From the NCBI RefSeq assembly GCF_003350405.1, contig NZ_QQAW01000004.1, positions 272,216 to 336,215 of the forward strand: 64,000 nucleotides of DNA. Direction: 5' to 3'. Position 1 is the stretch's first letter; each line of letters opens with the position of its first letter. Shown here piece after piece: positions 1-8,716 of this stretch. Below the pieces are notes generated by a model, which saw nothing but the letters and a program-made list of their open reading frames with translations, made no database searches and was not told the origin of the DNA. The position numbers and the translations under genes are program-made. This DNA comes from Gluconacetobacter liquefaciens. GTDB lineage: Bacteria; Pseudomonadota; Alphaproteobacteria; Acetobacterales; Acetobacteraceae.

Positions 1-639
1 CGGCAGAACGCTGCCCGCCTCGACAACGCGATATTCGATCCGCCCGCCAACCGGCGCATGGATCACCATGTCATCGACCGCCGTCCGGGCCTGCGTTACC
101 ATCGCCGCCGCCGCATCCACCGCGCGGCCGGCCTCCTGCACCGCCTCCGCCGCACCGTCACGCACGCGCTCGGCAACATCCAGCGCCGTCTGTCGCTGCG
201 TCACTTCCATGTCCGAAACCAGCATCTGCCGTCGCATCGTCCGGGCATGGGCCAGTTCGTCACCCGCCAGCCGCGCGGCCTGGGTCCGCGCCGCCAGTTC
301 AGCCCGTGCCCGGCCGGTCGCCGCCTCGGCCTGCCCCTGCCGGGCGATGGCCGCCGCAAGCTGGGCCCGCGCCTCGGAATCATCCTCACGCGCCAGAATC
401 TGGCCCTGGGTAACGGCATCCCCCTCCTGCGCGTCCAACGCGCCGATCCGCCCCGGATATTTCACCGCCACGTCGATCCGCGTCAATTCCAACCGCCCGT
501 TGGAATGATACAGGCCCGGCACCGCCCGTCCCAGTTGCCGGTCCCACAGCCATCCGGCCACGGCAATAACGGCCACCAGACCGGCCAGACCGCCGGCAAC
601 GAGGATCTTGCGTGACATCTCCACCCGCTTCCCGTTCAT
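1..639 (-). CDS. HlyD-family membrane fusion protein (partial, C-terminus outside window)
   Basis: The reading frame enters from the left edge, so only the N-terminal 213 codons are present. The protein opens with a short basic stretch and one membrane anchor (about residues 10-30), then a biotinyl-lipoyl-like segment (ending VKYPGRIGALDAQEGDAVTQ), a long Ala/Gln/Arg/Glu-rich coiled-coil hairpin (about residues 75-190) and the return strand APVGGRIEYRVVEAGS. This is the standard architecture of periplasmic adaptors of the YhiI/EmrA type, which link an inner-membrane ABC or MFS pump to an outer-membrane channel. The start is ATG at 639, with ATG 618 as an in-frame alternative. The pump partner would be expected to the left, outside the window. 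The MFS gene at 709-1974 is upstream on the same strand, but its sequence does not resemble an EmrB-type drug pump, so a partnership is not assumed. Confidence 0.85.
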   Translation of the reverse strand, partial: MNGKRVEMSRKILVAGGLAGLVAVIAVAGWLWDRQLGRAVPGLYHSNGRLELTRIDVAVKYPGRIGALDAQEGDAVTQGQILAREDDSEARAQLAAAIARQGQAEAATGRARAELAARTQAARLAGDELAHARTMRRQMLVSDMEVTQRQTALDVAERVRDGAAEAVQEAGRAVDAAAAMVTQARTAVDDMVIHAPVGGRIEYRVVEAGSVLP

Positions 640-708
640 CCCGACAGACACCGTATCCCGTTCTTCGGCATGCAAGAAGCCAAAGTGACACGGGCAGTTA
701 TGCCGGTC

Positions 709-1974
709 CTACCCCGCCCGCACCGCAGACCCGGTCTCGCGGATGAACAGGGCGACCACACCGGCCAGCACGATCCCCACCACACCGACCGAGAAGCCTT
801 CGCGAAACACCGTCTCCGTCAATCCGGCGGTCCCGGCCAGCCTTTGCAGAAGCCACCCGAACAGCGGCGACGCCACCGCACTCATCACGAACACCAGGAA
901 ATTGATCGCCCCCGTCGCGCTGCCCTTCACGCTGTCGGGATTCACTTCCTTGATGGTGCTGTAGGGGATCATGGCCGCCCCCGAGGCAAAGCCCAGGATA
1001 AAGGCCAGGATATAAGGCGAGAACATGCCCGGCGGCGGATAGATGATCGCCACGGAAGACAGCAGCATCGCCACGATGCCCCCGAACAGGACCGGCTTCC
1101 GCCGCCCCAGATGATCGGCCAGATACCCCATGACAGGGCAGCCGAAGACCCAGCCGATCGGCACCATCGCGGCCCGACTCACGGCTTCATGGTAGCTCAG
1201 ATGCCATCCATGCGTCATGAACGACACGCCCCAGGTCATGCTGCCCACCGTGGTCGGCAGAAACAGCAGGCCCGAACACAGGCCGCACAGCCACGATTGC
1301 CGATTGCCCAGCACGATCCGATAAGGCGCCAGAAGCGACCCTGTCTGCACCGAAGCACTTTTTTCCTGGCGCGGCGTACCAAGAAAGATCGCAACCGCCA
1401 CAATCGCCGTCGCCACCCCGGCATAGATCCAGAACGACCGCCACGTCACCACGCCATGGATCAGCCACGCCACGGTCGATTGCCCCATCGCCCCGCCCAG
1501 CATCCCCACGCACTGGGTCACGCCGATCGCGGTGGCCAGATAGCGCGCCGGAAAACCGTGCGACGCCAGATAGACCGCGCCGACAAAGGCGAACGCCGCC
1601 CCGGCCCCCTGCAACAGGCGCCCCAGTTCCGCCATCCACGCCGGCCCGGCACCGAACATGGCGATCCCGACGGCCAGCACGAATGTACCCGCCGGCAGCG
1701 CGATCTTCGCCCCCCACCGGTCCATCGACGCACCCGAGATCAGCGAGCACGCCGAATAGGTATAGTAATAAAGCCCCAGCAGCGAGGCCAGCCCCGCCGT
1801 CGTCAGCCCCATGGTCGCGGTCAGTTCGTCCATCATGACGCTGGGCGCCGACCGGACGGAATATTGCAGGAAATAGAACAGCAGGCAGAACGCCCAAGCC
1901 AGCACATAGCCGGCCTGAAAGCCTCCCTTCGCCTGAACGCCGCCCGCGGGCGGCGCACTGGTAACCATGGTCAT
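709..1974 (-). CDS. MFS transporter
   Basis: 421 residues with about twelve hydrophobic segments, as usual for the major facilitator superfamily. The loop between the second and third segments carries a degenerate MFS signature (SGASMDRWGAK), and the middle of the protein repeats it (MGYLADHLGRRKP), the clearest family mark. Two halves are separated by a short cytoplasmic linker near residues 200-215. The substrate cannot be read from sequence; organic anion or metabolite transport is typical of this branch. The start ATG follows a strong GGAGGAG ribosome binding site. The gene lies 86 bp downstream of the phosphotransacetylase-like gene on the same strand and may be the last part of the redox operon or a separate unit. 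Confidence 0.88.
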   Translation of the reverse strand: MTMVTSAPPAGGVQAKGGFQAGYVLAWAFCLLFYFLQYSVRSAPSVMMDELTATMGLTTAGLASLLGLYYYTYSACSLISGASMDRWGAKIALPAGTFVLAVGIAMFGAGPAWMAELGRLLQGAGAAFAFVGAVYLASHGFPARYLATAIGVTQCVGMLGGAMGQSTVAWLIHGVVTWRSFWIYAGVATAIVAVAIFLGTPRQEKSASVQTGSLLAPYRIVLGNRQSWLCGLCSGLLFLPTTVGSMTWGVSFMTHGWHLSYHEAVSRAAMVPIGWVFGCPVMGYLADHLGRRKPVLFGGIVAMLLSSVAIIYPPPGMFSPYILAFILGFASGAAMIPYSTIKEVNPDSVKGSATGAINFLVFVMSAVASPLFGWLLQRLAGTAGLTETVFREGFSVGVVGIVLAGVVALFIRETGSAVRAG

Positions 1975-1990
1975 CGGCGTCTCCTCCCCT

Positions 1991-2020
1991 CGCCACTGCG
2001 TGGCGGGTTTTTATTGTTTT
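1991..2020 (+). terminator. Hairpin plus T-rich tract (terminator-like on + strand)
   Basis: A 6-bp GC stem (CGCCAC/GTGGCG, 3-nt loop) is followed on the plus strand by GGTTTTTATTGTTTT. It has the shape of an intrinsic terminator for plus-strand transcription, yet both neighbouring genes are on the minus strand. It may block antisense transcription. On the minus strand it is simply a hairpin just upstream of the MFS ribosome binding site. Confidence 0.4.
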
Positions 2021-2060
2021 ACCGAATCGAAAAAGAACGCTTCCGCCCCCGGCGGTGCCC

Positions 2061-3431
2061 TCATGCCGCGCCGTGGGCCATGATCAGCGCAATGGCGCAG
2101 GAGGTCAGCCGCGCCTGCTCGGAATCCGCGCGGCTGGTCAAAATCACCGGCACCTTCGCGCCCAGCACCACGCCCGCGGCATCCGCGCCGGCCAGGAAGG
2201 ACAGTTCCTTGGCCAGCATGTTGCCCGCCTCCAGCGTCGGCACGATCACGATATCCGCCCGCCCGGCCACGGGAGAATCGATATGCTTGATCTTCGCGGC
2301 ATTCAGGTTCACCGCGTTGTCGAAGGCCAGCGGCCCATCGACGATGCCGCCCGTGATCTGCTTGCGGTCGGCCATCTTCGACAGCACGGCCGCATCCAGC
2401 GTGGACTGGATCGCCGGGTTGACGGTCTCCACCGCCGAAAGAACGGCCACGCGCGGTTCCGCCAGACCCAGCACATGCGCGAAATCGATCACGTTCTGCA
2501 CGATGTCATGCTTGGCCCGCACGTCCGGCGCAATGTTCACCACCGCGTCGCTGATCATCAGCAACCGGTCATAGAACGGCACGTCCATGACAAAGACATG
2601 GCTCAGGCGGCGATCGGCGCACAGGCCGGTCGGGCGCGCCACCACTTCGTGCAGCAATACGTCGGTATGCACGGCGCCCTTCATCAGCAGGCGCGCACGC
2701 CCCGAGCGCACCAGCGCCACCGCCTGGACCGACGCCGCATGCGCGTCCTCGGCCTCGACGATCTCCAGCCCGTCGATCGACAGGCCGGAATCCTTGGCGA
2801 CGGATTCGATCAGCGCCTTCGGCCCGACCAGGATCGGCTGCCCCAGCCCACGCTGGGCCGCATCGCAGGCCGAACGCAGCGACAGGTCATCGCAGGGATA
2901 GGCCACGGCGATCGGCAGGGCCGGCAACTGGGCCGCCTTCTCGCACAGGGTACGGAAACGGCGATGCGTCACGATATGCTCGAACGACGAACAGGCCATG
3001 ACCACCGATTGCGGCGCCTGCGGCGCCTGGATCTGCATGGTGCCCCGCGCCACCTCGCCCCCGTCCTGCCGCACGCCGACGAAGGACAGGTCCAGCAGCG
3101 CATCCGCATCATGCTTCGCCACCACCTGGCAGGTCACCACCACCCGGTCACCGACCGACAGGACATCGCCTCCCAGCGTCAGCGCATAGCTGCGCACCAC
3201 GCTGCCCACACCGGGGAAGCGGGTGCTGACCAGCCGCATGACCAGGATGCCGATCCACACGCTCGCCACCGACTGCGATACGGAAGCCGTCTCGACCCCT
3301 GCCCCATCGGGCTGCCATCCGCCCAGCAGGTCCGCATTGTCCCTGGTCAGGATCTCGGTCAGGTCGGCCTTCTCACCAACCGCGATATCCTTGAACAACC
3401 GATTGGTCACGAGTTCCTGGGTCTTATCCAC
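2061..3431 (-). CDS. MaoC-like hydratase / phosphate acetyl(butyryl)transferase fusion protein
   Basis: 456 residues in two parts. Residues about 15-140 form a MaoC/hot-dog (R)-specific enoyl-CoA hydratase-like domain (VSQSVASVWIGILVMRLVST, then VVTCQVVAKHDADALLDLSF). Residues about 160-456 form a phosphotransacetylase/phosphotransbutyrylase domain (ILVGPKALIESVAKDSGL, LMKGAVHTDVLLHEVV, ITGGIVDGPLAFDNAVN). Such fusions are annotated as bifunctional enoyl-CoA hydratase/phosphate acetyltransferase. The C-terminal domain would interconvert acyl-CoA plus phosphate with acyl-phosphate plus CoA. Initiation is at a GTG codon with AAGGA about 10 nt upstream. Position downstream of nifJ suggests it could use acetyl-CoA made by pyruvate oxidation; that is inference. 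Whether the MaoC part is catalytic is unknown. Confidence 0.88.
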   Translation of the reverse strand: MDKTQELVTNRLFKDIAVGEKADLTEILTRDNADLLGGWQPDGAGVETASVSQSVASVWIGILVMRLVSTRFPGVGSVVRSYALTLGGDVLSVGDRVVVTCQVVAKHDADALLDLSFVGVRQDGGEVARGTMQIQAPQAPQSVVMACSSFEHIVTHRRFRTLCEKAAQLPALPIAVAYPCDDLSLRSACDAAQRGLGQPILVGPKALIESVAKDSGLSIDGLEIVEAEDAHAASVQAVALVRSGRARLLMKGAVHTDVLLHEVVARPTGLCADRRLSHVFVMDVPFYDRLLMISDAVVNIAPDVRAKHDIVQNVIDFAHVLGLAEPRVAVLSAVETVNPAIQSTLDAAVLSKMADRKQITGGIVDGPLAFDNAVNLNAAKIKHIDSPVAGRADIVIVPTLEAGNMLAKELSFLAGADAAGVVLGAKVPVILTSRADSEQARLTSCAIALIMAHGAA

Positions 3432-3544
3432 CAGCGATTTTCCTTCGGACAGAAAGGGGATGAACGATCAATTTCCCGTTATGATACCGGCGAACAGGCA
3501 ACCGCGTTGATCCCGATCAAAGCAGACCCATTACTGCCAATTTT

Positions 3545-3710
3545 AGAGCCTGACCGAAAATGCGCGCTGGCGGCAATCCAACGCGCGTTTCCTGCGCTTC
3601 GGTGCTCATGGCCGTCAAGGCCACTCCGCTCCGATGCTCGGAAACACACGTCGGGCGCGGCCCGAAACGGGCCGCTCTCGCTCGCCAGCCCACATTTTCG
3701 GTCAGGCTCT
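3545..3710. repeat. Structured ~160-bp intergenic repeat, copy A
   Basis: A 166-bp element with perfect 18-bp terminal inverted repeats (AGAGCCTGACCGAAAATG) extended by a further paired GCTGGCG/CGCCAGC block. Two internal hairpins are visible: an 8-bp stem around CCCGAAACGGG and a GGCC-type stem. Its reverse complement aligns along its whole length with copy B at 4931-5092, with the outer arms replaced but still self-complementary. It has no credible coding content. It sits in the 433-bp gap between the dehydrogenase-like gene and the phosphotransacetylase-like gene. Confidence 0.9.
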
Positions 3711-3730
3711 TAGAGACGGCCAGAGAAATC

Positions 3731-3860
3731 GGCCCGCCGAGCGCGCATGCCGCAAAGCAGTGCGCCCGGCGTGTATTTTCAAGCATCTGAGCGGAACGGC
3801 CCTGATGGCCGCCCACTTTTGCAAAAGTGCCCCTTAGGGTCTGACCGAAAATTCGGTCAG
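3731..3860. repeat. Degenerate copy C of the structured intergenic repeat
   Basis: This stretch is in the opposite orientation to copy A and directly abuts it. The block GCGGAACGGCCCTGATGGCC matches the GCGGAGCGGCCTCAATGGCC core of copy B, and the preceding GTGTATTTTCAAGCATC matches GTGTGTTTCCGAGCATC of copy A. The right end is a different palindrome, CTGACCGAA-AA-TTCGGTCAG (3841-3860), preceded by a 16-bp palindrome CACTTTTGCAAAAGTG (3814-3829). It looks like a decayed or recombined copy. It ends 5 bp before the stop codon of the dehydrogenase-like gene. Confidence 0.7.
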
Positions 3861-3864
3861 CTTC

Positions 3865-4875
3865 CTACAGTCGCGAAGCCGATCGCGCATCATAGGTGGT
3901 CAGGATCGTCCGATACTGCGCCCGCAGGAACTGCGCCGCCTCATCGGGCTGCCCACCTGCCGCAAGCTGCCCCTTGAAGGCCGCCACCGACTCATGCCCC
4001 CGGCGCTCCATCCAGCCGCGCAGTTCGCCCAGCAGCGTGCCCAGATACGCCGGCCCATGCCGCAGCAGCGCGGAGGTCGTCATCACCGCATCCGCCCCCG
4101 CCAGCAGATATTTCACCACATCCGCCCCGCTCCACACACCCGTCGATGCCGCGATCGAGGTCGGAATCCGCCGCGACAGCAGCCCGACCCACATCAGTGG
4201 CAGGCGAATGTCGTAAGGATTGCTCAGATGCAAGTCATCGCGCGCCGTCAGCGCCGCCAGATCGACATCCGGCCCGTAGAACCGGTTGAACAGCACCAGC
4301 CCATCCGCGCCGGCCTCGGCGAACTGCGCCGCCATATGGCCGGGCGCACTGAAGAAGGGCGCCATCTTCACGCTGACCGGCACGCCCACAGCCGCCTTCA
4401 CCCGGCGCAGGATCTCCAGCGCCGCCGCCTCGACCGAGGGGCCACTTTCCACCGGGTCGGCGGGCACGCGATAGATGTTGAGTTCGATCGCCGACGCCCC
4501 CGCCTGCTCCAGCTTGCGGGCGAAATCGACCCATCCGCTGGCTGAACAGCCGTTCAGGCTGGCGATGATCGGCACTCCGGCCCGCTCCACCGCGCGCCGC
4601 AGAATTTCCAGCCGCCCATCCAGCACGTTGCTGCCCGCATCCGGCGGCCAATAACCCGCCGCTTCCGGCTGGGAATCGGTCACCATCTCCGTCATGGCCG
4701 CCTCGGCCAGTTCCTGGGCGACGATCTGCTCCTCGAAGATCGACGACAGCACAACCGCCGCCGCCCCCGCATCGGCCAGCCGCATGATGCCATCCAACTC
4801 GGCACAAAGCGGCGACGCCGAAGCAACGATCGGATGCGCCAGCTCAAGACCAAGATAAGTCGTTCTCAAATCCAT
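3865..4875 (-). CDS. Dihydroorotate dehydrogenase-like FMN protein
   Basis: 336 residues with the beta/alpha-barrel of dihydroorotate dehydrogenase-type flavoproteins (YLGLELAHPIVASASPL at the start, SVKMAPFF and GADGLVLFNRFYGPDVD in the middle, WSGADVVKYLLAGADAVMTTSALLRHG near the C-terminus for the FMN phosphate). It lacks the usual catalytic loop of class 1 enzymes: the corresponding region reads IELNIYRVPAD, without a Cys or Ser base in the expected context. Proteins of this kind often lie beside nifJ in other bacteria, and their real substrate is not established. A role in pyrimidine synthesis is therefore not assumed. The gene is flanked on both sides by members of the same structured repeat family. 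Confidence 0.88.
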   Translation of the reverse strand: MDLRTTYLGLELAHPIVASASPLCAELDGIMRLADAGAAAVVLSSIFEEQIVAQELAEAAMTEMVTDSQPEAAGYWPPDAGSNVLDGRLEILRRAVERAGVPIIASLNGCSASGWVDFARKLEQAGASAIELNIYRVPADPVESGPSVEAAALEILRRVKAAVGVPVSVKMAPFFSAPGHMAAQFAEAGADGLVLFNRFYGPDVDLAALTARDDLHLSNPYDIRLPLMWVGLLSRRIPTSIAASTGVWSGADVVKYLLAGADAVMTTSALLRHGPAYLGTLLGELRGWMERRGHESVAAFKGQLAAGGQPDEAAQFLRAQYRTILTTYDARSASRL

Positions 4876-4930
4876 GCCCCTACCCCTCTCCCATTATAAA
4901 ATCTAAAGAAAATACGCAGATATAATCGAA

Positions 4931-5092
4931 GTTTATGCCCGAAAACGTGGACTGGTGAGCGAGAGCGGCCCTGCGGGCCGCGCCCGTCGTGCATTTCCGA
5001 GCACCGGAGCGGAGCGGCCTCAATGGCCGTGAGCACCGGAGCGCAGGAAACGCGCGTCGGCTCGCCACCAGCGCGCGTTTCCGGGCATAAAC
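4931..5092. repeat. Structured ~160-bp intergenic repeat, copy B
   Basis: A 162-bp element with terminal inverted repeats GTTTATGCCCGAAAACG / CGTTTCCGGGCATAAAC (one mismatch). The core is nearly identical to the reverse complement of copy A, including the internal stem GCGGCCC-TGC-GGGCCGC and CGGCC...GGCCG. It fills the spacer between nifJ (stop codon directly adjacent) and the dehydrogenase-like gene, so it is probably transcribed as part of the operon mRNA. Confidence 0.9.
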
Positions 5093-8000
5093 TCAGGGGA
5101 TGTCTTCCCAGTGGGGTAGAAACCGGCTGCCGTCGCGGGCGGCCATGTCTTCATAGACGCGATAGCGCTCCTGCGCCGCCGCCTCGGCCTGTTGCAGCAG
5201 ATGCCCGGCCGATTCCGGATGCGTGCGCAGCAGGGTCTTGTACCGCAGTTCCCGATAGGCATAATCCTTCAGCGGGATCCGCTGAGGCGGCGAATCCAGC
5301 CGGAACGGATTCAACCCGGCCTTGCGCATCGTGGGGTCGAAGCGGAACAGCGGCCAGTATCCCGATGCCACCGCCCGCGCCGCCTGCTTCATGCCGGTGC
5401 GCATGTCGATGCCATGCGCAATGCACTGCGAATAGGCCAAGATCAGCGAAGGCCCGTCATAGGCTTCCGCCTCACGCATCGCGATCAGCGCCTGTTCCGA
5501 GTTCGCCCCCAGTGCAATCTGCGCGACATAGACGGTGCCGTAGGAAATCGCCTGCAACGCCAGGTCCTTGCGCGGCACCCGCTTGCCGGCGGCCGCGAAC
5601 TTCGCACTCGCCCCCAGCGGCGTCGCCTTCGAGGACTGGCCGCCGGTGTTCGAATAGACCTCGGTATCCAGCACCAGCACGTTCACATTGCGGCCCTGCG
5701 CCAGCACATGGTCCAGCCCGCCGTAATCGATGTCATAGGCCCAGCCATCCCCACCGACGATCCAGATCGAACGCCGGACCAGGAAATCCGCCAGAATCAG
5801 AAGGTTTTTCGCATCCGGCCCTTCGATCGCAGCCAACCGCGTCTTCAGCGCCGCCACCCGCTCGCGCTGCTCGGCATAATCGCGCTCGGTGTGCTGCGTC
5901 TTGGCAAGGATGGTCTCCGCCAGATCCTGCCCCACCTTCGGCGCCAGCCGGGTCAGCAGATCGCGCGCCAGCCCGGTCTGCTTGTCCACCGCCAGGCGGA
6001 AACCCAACCCGAATTCGGCATTATCCTCGAACAGCGAGTTCGCCCAGGCCACCCCGCGCCCCTCGGCATTCGCCTTCCAGGCATGGGCCGGCATGTTGGC
6101 GGCATAAATCGCCGAACAGCCCGTGGCATTGGCAATCTGCATCCGGTCACCGAAAAGCTGCGAGATCAGCTTCAGATACGGCGTTTCACCACACCCCGCG
6201 CAGGCACCGCTGAACTCGAACAACGGTTCGAGCAACTGCACGCCCCGAACATTGGCCTGATTCACCGTCGTCCGGTCCGCGGTCGGCAATGTTTCGAAGA
6301 AGCTGATATTCTCCCGCTCCTGCTCCAGGATCGGCAGCTTCTCGCCCATATTGATGGCCCGATGCACACCATCCTCGGCAATGGCGGGGCAGTTTTCCAC
6401 GCACACGCCGCAGCCCGTGCAATCCTCGACATAGAATTGCAGCGAGAAACGGGAATCCGGATACCCGCGTGCATTGACCGGCGCGGAGCGGAAATGCTCC
6501 GGCGCCCCCTCCAGCGCGTCCTCGTCATAGATCTTGGCGCGGATCACGCTATGCGGGCAGACAATGCTGCACTGGCCGCACTGGATGCACGCATCCTGAT
6601 CCCAGATCGGCACCTCGACCGCGATATTGCGCTTCTCATATTGCGTGGTGCCACAAGGGAACGTGCCATCCGCCGGGATCTTGCTGACCGGAATCGCCTC
6701 ACCCCGGCTGGCCATGATCTCGCCCGTCACCTCGCGCACGAACAGCGGCGCGGTCGCCGGCACGATCGGCGGCATCGCGACCGTCCCCGTGGCCGCCTGC
6801 GGCACCGTCACTTCATGCAGCGCGGCAACCGCTCCATCCACGGCGGCGAAATTCAGCTTCACCACCGCATCGCCCTTGGCGCCATAGCTCTTGGTGATGA
6901 AATGCTTGATCTGCGCCACCGCCTCGTCCGGCGGCAACACCTTGGACAGATGGAAGAAGCAGGTCTGCAACACCGTGTTCACACGCGGCCCCAGCCCGAT
7001 CTTCAACGCCACGTCCGAGGCATCGATCACGAAGAAGCGCAGCTTCTTGGCCACGATCTGGTCCTGCACCCGACGCGGCAGCTTGTCCCACACCACATCC
7101 GGCCCATACGGGCTGTTCAGCAGGAAGGTCGCCCCGTCGATGGCCGGCCCGAGAATATCGCGCTTGAACAGGAATTCGAACTTGTGACAGGCCACGAAAT
7201 CCGCATGGCGGATCAGGTAGGGCGCCGCGATCTGCGCCGTGCCGAACCGCAGGTGCGAAATCGTCTCGCCGCCCGATTTGTGCGAATCATAGTCGAAATA
7301 GGCCTGCGCGAACCGCCCCGGCTGCTCGCTCAGGATCTTCACGCTGTTCTTGTTCGCGCCCACCGTGCCGTCGGCGCCCAGCCCGTAGAACAGGCAGCGC
7401 ACGGTATCTTTCGGCTCGATATCCAGGTTCTGGTCGTATTCCAGCGTGGTATGGCTTACATCGTCGTCGATGCCGAGCGTGAAATTATTCTTCGGCGCGG
7501 GCTTCGCCAGTTCGTCGAAGACCGCCTTGACCATGCCCGGATTGAAATCGCGCGACGACAGGCCGTAGCGGCCACCGATCACGCGCGGCATCGCGGCAAT
7601 CTTTCCATTGCCGAATGCCTGTGCCAGCACGCCCAGCACGTCGGCATAAAGCGGCTCCATCGGCGCGCCCGGTTCCTTGGTGCGGTCCAGCACCGCGATC
7701 GACTTCACCCCCGGCGGCAGCGCCGCCAGGAAATGCTCCGCCGAGAACGGGCGATAAAGCAGCACCTGCAAGGCGCCCACCTTCTCTCCGGGCCGGTTCG
7801 CTCCCTGGCGGTTCATCCACAGCGCGGTCTCCCGCACCACTTCCGCACCCGACCCCATGCTGATGATCACACGCTCGGCATCCGCCGGCCCGTCATAACG
7901 GAACAGGCGATAGGCCCGGCCGGTCTGGGCGGTGAACCTGTCCATCACCTCCTGCACGATGCCCGGCACCTTCGCATAGTACGGGTTCACCGCCTCGCGC

Positions 8001-8716
8001 GTCTGGAAATAGGTATCGGGATTCTGCCAGGTACCGCGAATGAACGGATTATTCGGCGTCAGCGCGCGGTTGCGATGCGCATGCACCAGATCGTCGTCGA
8101 TCATGGCCCGGATCACGCTGTCGGGCATGATCTTCAGCATGTTGTATTCGTGCGACGTGCGGAACCCGTCGGTGAAGTGGATAAACGGCACCCGCGCCGC
8201 CAGCGTCGCCGCCTGCGCGATCAGCGCCAGGTCGTGCCCTTCCTGCACCGAGGCCGCACCCAGGATCGCGAAACCCGTCGGCCGCGCCGCCATGATATCC
8301 TGATGGTCGCCGAAGATCGACGATCCACCGGCCGCCAGCGCACGCGCCGCCACATGAAAGACCGTGGCGGTCAGTTCGCCGGCGATCTTGTACATGTTGG
8401 GCAGCATCAGCATCAGCCCCTGCGACGCCGTAAAGGTCGTCGTCAGGGCACCGCTTTGCAGCGATCCATGCACGCAGCCCGCGGCACCGCCTTCGGCCTG
8501 CATTTCCTGCACTTCGGGGATATCGCCCCAGATATTGCGCAGCCCCTGGTCCGACCAGGCATCGGCCAGTTCGGCCATCGGCGAGGACGGCGTGATGGGA
8601 TAGATGGCGCAGATCTCATTGACCCGATAGGCCACATGCGCGACGGCGGTGTTGCCATCCATCGTGGCGGTCTGTTCGGTCATGTCGACCTTCTCCGTTC
8701 CTGTCATGTCGCTCAT
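5093..8716 (-). CDS. nifJ: Pyruvate:ferredoxin (flavodoxin) oxidoreductase
   Basis: 1207 residues, the normal length for the single-chain homodimeric enzyme that converts pyruvate and CoA to acetyl-CoA and CO2 while reducing ferredoxin or flavodoxin. In order: pyrimidine-binding domain (AYRVNEICAIYPITPSSPMA), transketolase C-like domain, gamma domain, a two-cluster ferredoxin domain (CIQCGQCSIVCP and CTGCGVCVENCP), and the thiamine-pyrophosphate domain (GGDGWAYDIDYGGLDHVL, then TEVYSNTGGQ). An additional cluster ligand motif is CAGCGETPY. The frame is open further upstream to 8830, but the ATG at 8716 is preferred: it overlaps the stop of the preceding gene as ATGA and gives the family N-terminus. 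The enzyme is oxygen-sensitive in most organisms, which makes it notable in an acetic acid bacterium. It may supply electrons for nitrogen fixation or operate at low oxygen. Confidence 0.96.
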   Translation of the reverse strand: MSDMTGTEKVDMTEQTATMDGNTAVAHVAYRVNEICAIYPITPSSPMAELADAWSDQGLRNIWGDIPEVQEMQAEGGAAGCVHGSLQSGALTTTFTASQGLMLMLPNMYKIAGELTATVFHVAARALAAGGSSIFGDHQDIMAARPTGFAILGAASVQEGHDLALIAQAATLAARVPFIHFTDGFRTSHEYNMLKIMPDSVIRAMIDDDLVHAHRNRALTPNNPFIRGTWQNPDTYFQTREAVNPYYAKVPGIVQEVMDRFTAQTGRAYRLFRYDGPADAERVIISMGSGAEVVRETALWMNRQGANRPGEKVGALQVLLYRPFSAEHFLAALPPGVKSIAVLDRTKEPGAPMEPLYADVLGVLAQAFGNGKIAAMPRVIGGRYGLSSRDFNPGMVKAVFDELAKPAPKNNFTLGIDDDVSHTTLEYDQNLDIEPKDTVRCLFYGLGADGTVGANKNSVKILSEQPGRFAQAYFDYDSHKSGGETISHLRFGTAQIAAPYLIRHADFVACHKFEFLFKRDILGPAIDGATFLLNSPYGPDVVWDKLPRRVQDQIVAKKLRFFVIDASDVALKIGLGPRVNTVLQTCFFHLSKVLPPDEAVAQIKHFITKSYGAKGDAVVKLNFAAVDGAVAALHEVTVPQAATGTVAMPPIVPATAPLFVREVTGEIMASRGEAIPVSKIPADGTFPCGTTQYEKRNIAVEVPIWDQDACIQCGQCSIVCPHSVIRAKIYDEDALEGAPEHFRSAPVNARGYPDSRFSLQFYVEDCTGCGVCVENCPAIAEDGVHRAINMGEKLPILEQERENISFFETLPTADRTTVNQANVRGVQLLEPLFEFSGACAGCGETPYLKLISQLFGDRMQIANATGCSAIYAANMPAHAWKANAEGRGVAWANSLFEDNAEFGLGFRLAVDKQTGLARDLLTRLAPKVGQDLAETILAKTQHTERDYAEQRERVAALKTRLAAIEGPDAKNLLILADFLVRRSIWIVGGDGWAYDIDYGGLDHVLAQGRNVNVLVLDTEVYSNTGGQSSKATPLGASAKFAAAGKRVPRKDLALQAISYGTVYVAQIALGANSEQALIAMREAEAYDGPSLILAYSQCIAHGIDMRTGMKQAARAVASGYWPLFRFDPTMRKAGLNPFRLDSPPQRIPLKDYAYRELRYKTLLRTHPESAGHLLQQAEAAAQERYRVYEDMAARDGSRFLPHWEDIP

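Noticed and set aside
670..3713. Long plus-strand open frames opposite the MFS and phosphotransacetylase-like genes
   Set aside because: Arg/His/Gln-rich mirror frames without motifs; the minus-strand genes explain the region.
3517..3816. Short open frames on both strands in the repeat region
   Set aside because: They lie in the structured repeats and change with the repeat copies; no ribosome binding site or family features.
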